The position numbers and the translations under genes are program-made. A model generated the notes under the pieces. That model was not told the origin of the DNA, did no database searches, and saw nothing but the letters and a program-made list of their open reading frames with translations. DNA of 64,000 nucleotides from Shimia marina (lineage in GTDB: Bacteria; Pseudomonadota; Alphaproteobacteria; Rhodobacterales; Rhodobacteraceae). Location of the stretch: positions 1-64,000 of the forward strand of contig NZ_CYPW01000017.1 in the NCBI RefSeq assembly GCF_001458175.1. The letters run 5' to 3'. Below, piece by piece: positions 61,843-64,000 of this stretch (the stretch's first letter is position 1; the number at the start of each line of letters is the position of its first letter).

Positions 61843-62295
61843 TCAGATCAGCAACCCGGCGGCGCGCTCATGCTTGAGCAGCCAGACCTTGGTCTCCACG
61901 CCACCTTCGCCTGAAAACCCGCCAAGCCCATTGGCGCCCAACACGCGGTGGCAAGGGATGATCACCGGTATCGGATTGCCGCCACAGCCCTGCCCGATCG
62001 CCTGCGCGGGCACACCAATCTCTTTGGCCAGATCCCCATAGGTCCGCGTCTCCCCCAATGGGATTGCCAGCATCGCGTCACAGACTTTCTGCTGAAATTC
62101 TGACGCCTCCACCCGCAGGGGCAAATCAAACCCGCGCACAGGGTCGTCAAAATAAGCCACCAATTGCGCCGCCGCTTCTCTTAGCAAAGGCGTGTCGCCC
62201 ACACCTCCCTGCCCCCATTCAGCACGGGTGATGGCCCCGTCCTCTTCGGTCAGGGTCATCGGGCCGGTCGGGGTTTCAACGGTGGTCTGCAACAT
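61843..62295 (-). CDS. ogt: Methylated-DNA-protein-cysteine methyltransferase
   Basis: 150 aa, Ogt-type. The active-site motif is IPCHRVLG with C115; FQQKVCDAMLAIPLGETRTYGDLAKEIG and GVPAQAIGQGCGGNPIPVIIPCHR are the helix-turn-helix and the Asn-hinge region. It removes O6-methyl groups from guanine by suicide transfer to the cysteine. It ends directly against the pcs stop codon. Confidence 0.94.
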   Translation of the reverse strand: MLQTTVETPTGPMTLTEEDGAITRAEWGQGGVGDTPLLREAAAQLVAYFDDPVRGFDLPLRVEASEFQQKVCDAMLAIPLGETRTYGDLAKEIGVPAQAIGQGCGGNPIPVIIPCHRVLGANGLGGFSGEGGVETKVWLLKHERAAGLLI

Positions 62296-62357
62296 GGGCG
62301 CACGATGCCGCCTCCCCCGCCCGGAATCAAGGCCACAGCGCAGCTCCTATAGCCATG

Positions 62358-62389
62358 AAAAAGGGCGCCCAAAACCGGACGCCCTTTCG
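62358..62389 (-). terminator. Terminator of ileS
   Basis: Arms 62379-62387 and 62360-62367 (AAAGGGCG/CGCCCTTT with interruptions) and a TTTTTC tail on the minus strand, 18 bp after the ileS stop codon. Confidence 0.8.
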
Positions 62390-62406
62390 ATCTCATTCGC
62401 AAAGCC

Positions 62407-64000
62407 TCAGCCCAGCGCGTCGTTACAGCGGCCACACACGCCTTCATGGCTGTGGCTGCCCACGTCAGGCAGGATCTTCCAGCAGCGCTGACATTTATCG
62501 CCGTCTGCCGTCTTGAAGACCACGCCAACACCAGCCACTTCATCCAGCGTAAACGCGCCTTCCGGCGCAGGCGCGTCACTCACAACAAGACCAGAGGTGA
62601 TGCACAGTTCATCAATGTCGATCAGGCTCAGCAGGCGACGGGTCTCCTCATCGGCCACATGCACCACAGGCGCCGCCTCAAGGCTGGAGCCGATCACCTT
62701 GTCACGGCGCTGCACCTCAAGCGCAGAGGTCACCACACGGCGCACCACACGCACCCGCGCAACATTCTCTTCGTTCTGAAGATTGCGCCAGCTCGCCGGT
62801 GTCTCCGGGAAATCAACCAGATGCACAGAGCTGTCCTCGCCCGGATACCGCTCCAGCCAGACCTCTTCCATGGTGAACACCAAAATCGGTGCCAGCCAGG
62901 TTGTCAGGCGGTGGAACAGGTGGTCCAGCACCGTCCGGCAGGCACGCCGCTGCAGCGTATCCCCGTCACAATAGAGCACGTCCTTGCGAATATCGAAGTA
63001 GAAAGACGACAGATCCACCGTGGCAAAAGTGAACACCGCGCTGAACACCCCTTGGAAATCAAAGGACGCATAGCCCTTGCGCACCACCTCATCCAGCTCC
63101 GCCATACGGCTCATCACCCAGCGGTCCAGTGGCGGCATGTCCATCGGATCTTCGATCCGATCCGCCTCGGTGAAATCGGCAAGCGAGCCCAGCATAAAGC
63201 GCATGGTGTTGCGCAGGCGACGATAACTGTCGGCAACACCTTTGAGGATCTCATCCCCGATGCGCTGATCGGCGGTGTAATCGGTCTGCGCCACCCACAG
63301 GCGCAGAATATCAGCGCCATATTGCTTCACCACCTTCTCTGGCACGATGGTATTGCCAAGCGACTTGGACATTTTGTTGCCCTTGGCGTCCAGCGTGAAG
63401 CCATGGGTCACCACATTGCGATAAGGCGCGCGGCCTTTGGTGCCACAGGCCTGCAGCAATGAGCTGTGGAACCATCCCCGGTGCTGGTCGGTGCCTTCCA
63501 TGTAGACGTCGGCAATGCCGTCCTCGGTACCGTCCTCACGATCACGCAGCACAAAGGCATGGGTTGAACCGGAGTCAAACCAAACGTCGAGCACGTCAAA
63601 AACCTGCTCCCACTCGTCTGCATTGTAAGCTTCGCCAAGGAAACGCTCTTTGGCCCCGTCAAAGTACCAGCAATCCGCGCCTTCTGCGTCAAAGGCCGCC
63701 TTGATGCGGGCATTGACCTCCGGGTCGCGCAGCAAGAAGCCTTCATCGGTGGGCAACAGACCTTTCTTGGTGAAACAGGTCAGCGGCACACCCCAGGCGC
63801 GCTGACGGGACAGCACCCAGTCCGGGCGGTTTTCAATCATGGAATAGAGACGGTTGCGGCCTTTTTGTGGGGTCCACTTCACCAGCTCATCAATCGAGCG
63901 CAGCGCACGCTCGCGGATGCTATCCCCCATCTCACCTTTGCCGTCATCCAGCTTGCGATCCACAGAGGCAAACCACTGCGGCGTGTTGCGATAGATGATC
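62407..64000 (-). CDS. ileS: Isoleucyl-tRNA synthetase, C-terminal part (5' end outside the window)
   Basis: 531 codons of the 3' part remain; the frame continues off the right edge (IIYRNTPQWFASVDRKL...). Visible are WGVPLTCF, VWFDSGSTHAF, EGTDQHRGWFHSSL, KMSKS in GNKMSKSLGNTIVP, the anticodon-binding helical domain, and C-terminal zinc ligands CQRCWKILPDVG and GVCGRCND. It charges tRNA-Ile with isoleucine. Only the length and start are unknown. Confidence 0.97.
   Translation of the reverse strand, partial: IIYRNTPQWFASVDRKLDDGKGEMGDSIRERALRSIDELVKWTPQKGRNRLYSMIENRPDWVLSRQRAWGVPLTCFTKKGLLPTDEGFLLRDPEVNARIKAAFDAEGADCWYFDGAKERFLGEAYNADEWEQVFDVLDVWFDSGSTHAFVLRDREDGTEDGIADVYMEGTDQHRGWFHSSLLQACGTKGRAPYRNVVTHGFTLDAKGNKMSKSLGNTIVPEKVVKQYGADILRLWVAQTDYTADQRIGDEILKGVADSYRRLRNTMRFMLGSLADFTEADRIEDPMDMPPLDRWVMSRMAELDEVVRKGYASFDFQGVFSAVFTFATVDLSSFYFDIRKDVLYCDGDTLQRRACRTVLDHLFHRLTTWLAPILVFTMEEVWLERYPGEDSSVHLVDFPETPASWRNLQNEENVARVRVVRRVVTSALEVQRRDKVIGSSLEAAPVVHVADEETRRLLSLIDIDELCITSGLVVSDAPAPEGAFTLDEVAGVGVVFKTADGDKCQRCWKILPDVGSHSHEGVCGRCNDALG

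Overview
The window looks like a chromosomal segment of a marine Rhodobacterales bacterium of the Roseobacter group (Alphaproteobacteria). The basis is protein-level resemblance: DUF1127 proteins with a CCUCCUCCC small-RNA array, Pcs-type phosphatidylcholine synthase, adrenodoxin-type ferredoxin, the roseobacter-style Flp/Tad cluster and an alkane-monooxygenase homologue. Base composition is evenly GC-rich. I see no insertion sequence, integrase, prophage or CRISPR array.

Layout. 1-0.9 kb: a minus-strand transcription unit made of a 71-aa DUF1127 protein followed by ten CCUCCUCCC-loop hairpins, which group into five tandem 'cuckoo' (CcsR-type) sRNA units with a period of about 108 bp. 1.2-6.6 kb: Mrp/ApbC Fe-S carrier, a DUF2244 membrane protein, cytochrome c oxidase subunit I (with an FNR-like site upstream) and two exported proteins (YHYH family and a His-rich one). 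6.7-7.1 kb: two identical tRNA-Gly(GCC) genes. 7.2-20.7 kb: metabolism and regulation (8-oxoguanine deaminase-like amidohydrolase, HisN-like phosphatase, XRE, LysR and PAS-LuxR regulators, quinone reductase, BI-1, L33, AlkB-like, XseA, PurD, ferredoxin). 21-38 kb: envelope and stress genes (peptidoglycan-binding lipoprotein, Do-type protease, HemP, two lytic transglycosylases, HspQ, HflKC), a rhodanese/gamma-glutamyltransferase pair, an RsbW-like/STAS switch pair, thiolase, RpiA, glutathione reductase, GST and L-serine dehydratase.

38.3-51.2 kb: a complete-looking Flp/Tad pilus cluster. It has three pilin genes (two almost identical), CpaB, CpaC, an OmpA lipoprotein, TadZ/CpaE, CpaF, TadB, TadC, two TPR lipoproteins, the CpaA prepilin peptidase and a winged-helix/AAA+ ATPase of unknown role. 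A perfect TTAA-N7-TTAA CtrA-type box lies upstream of the first pilin gene, and terminator-like hairpins divide the cluster into separately tunable transcripts. 51.3-64 kb: YidD, TtcA, an EAL protein with a decayed GGDEF domain, a coupled yidC-MOSC-engB-DUF2946-PepSY run, an HIBADH-family dehydrogenase, Pcs, Ogt and the 3' part of ileS, which runs off the right edge.

Most notable: the five-unit anti-Shine-Dalgarno sRNA array, whose G-U wobbles show that the minus strand is the RNA; the CtrA-type box and near-identical pilin duplication in the Tad cluster; the Tad-linked AAA+ protein; and an exact 19-bp tandem duplication that doubles the ribosome-binding region of the YHYH gene.
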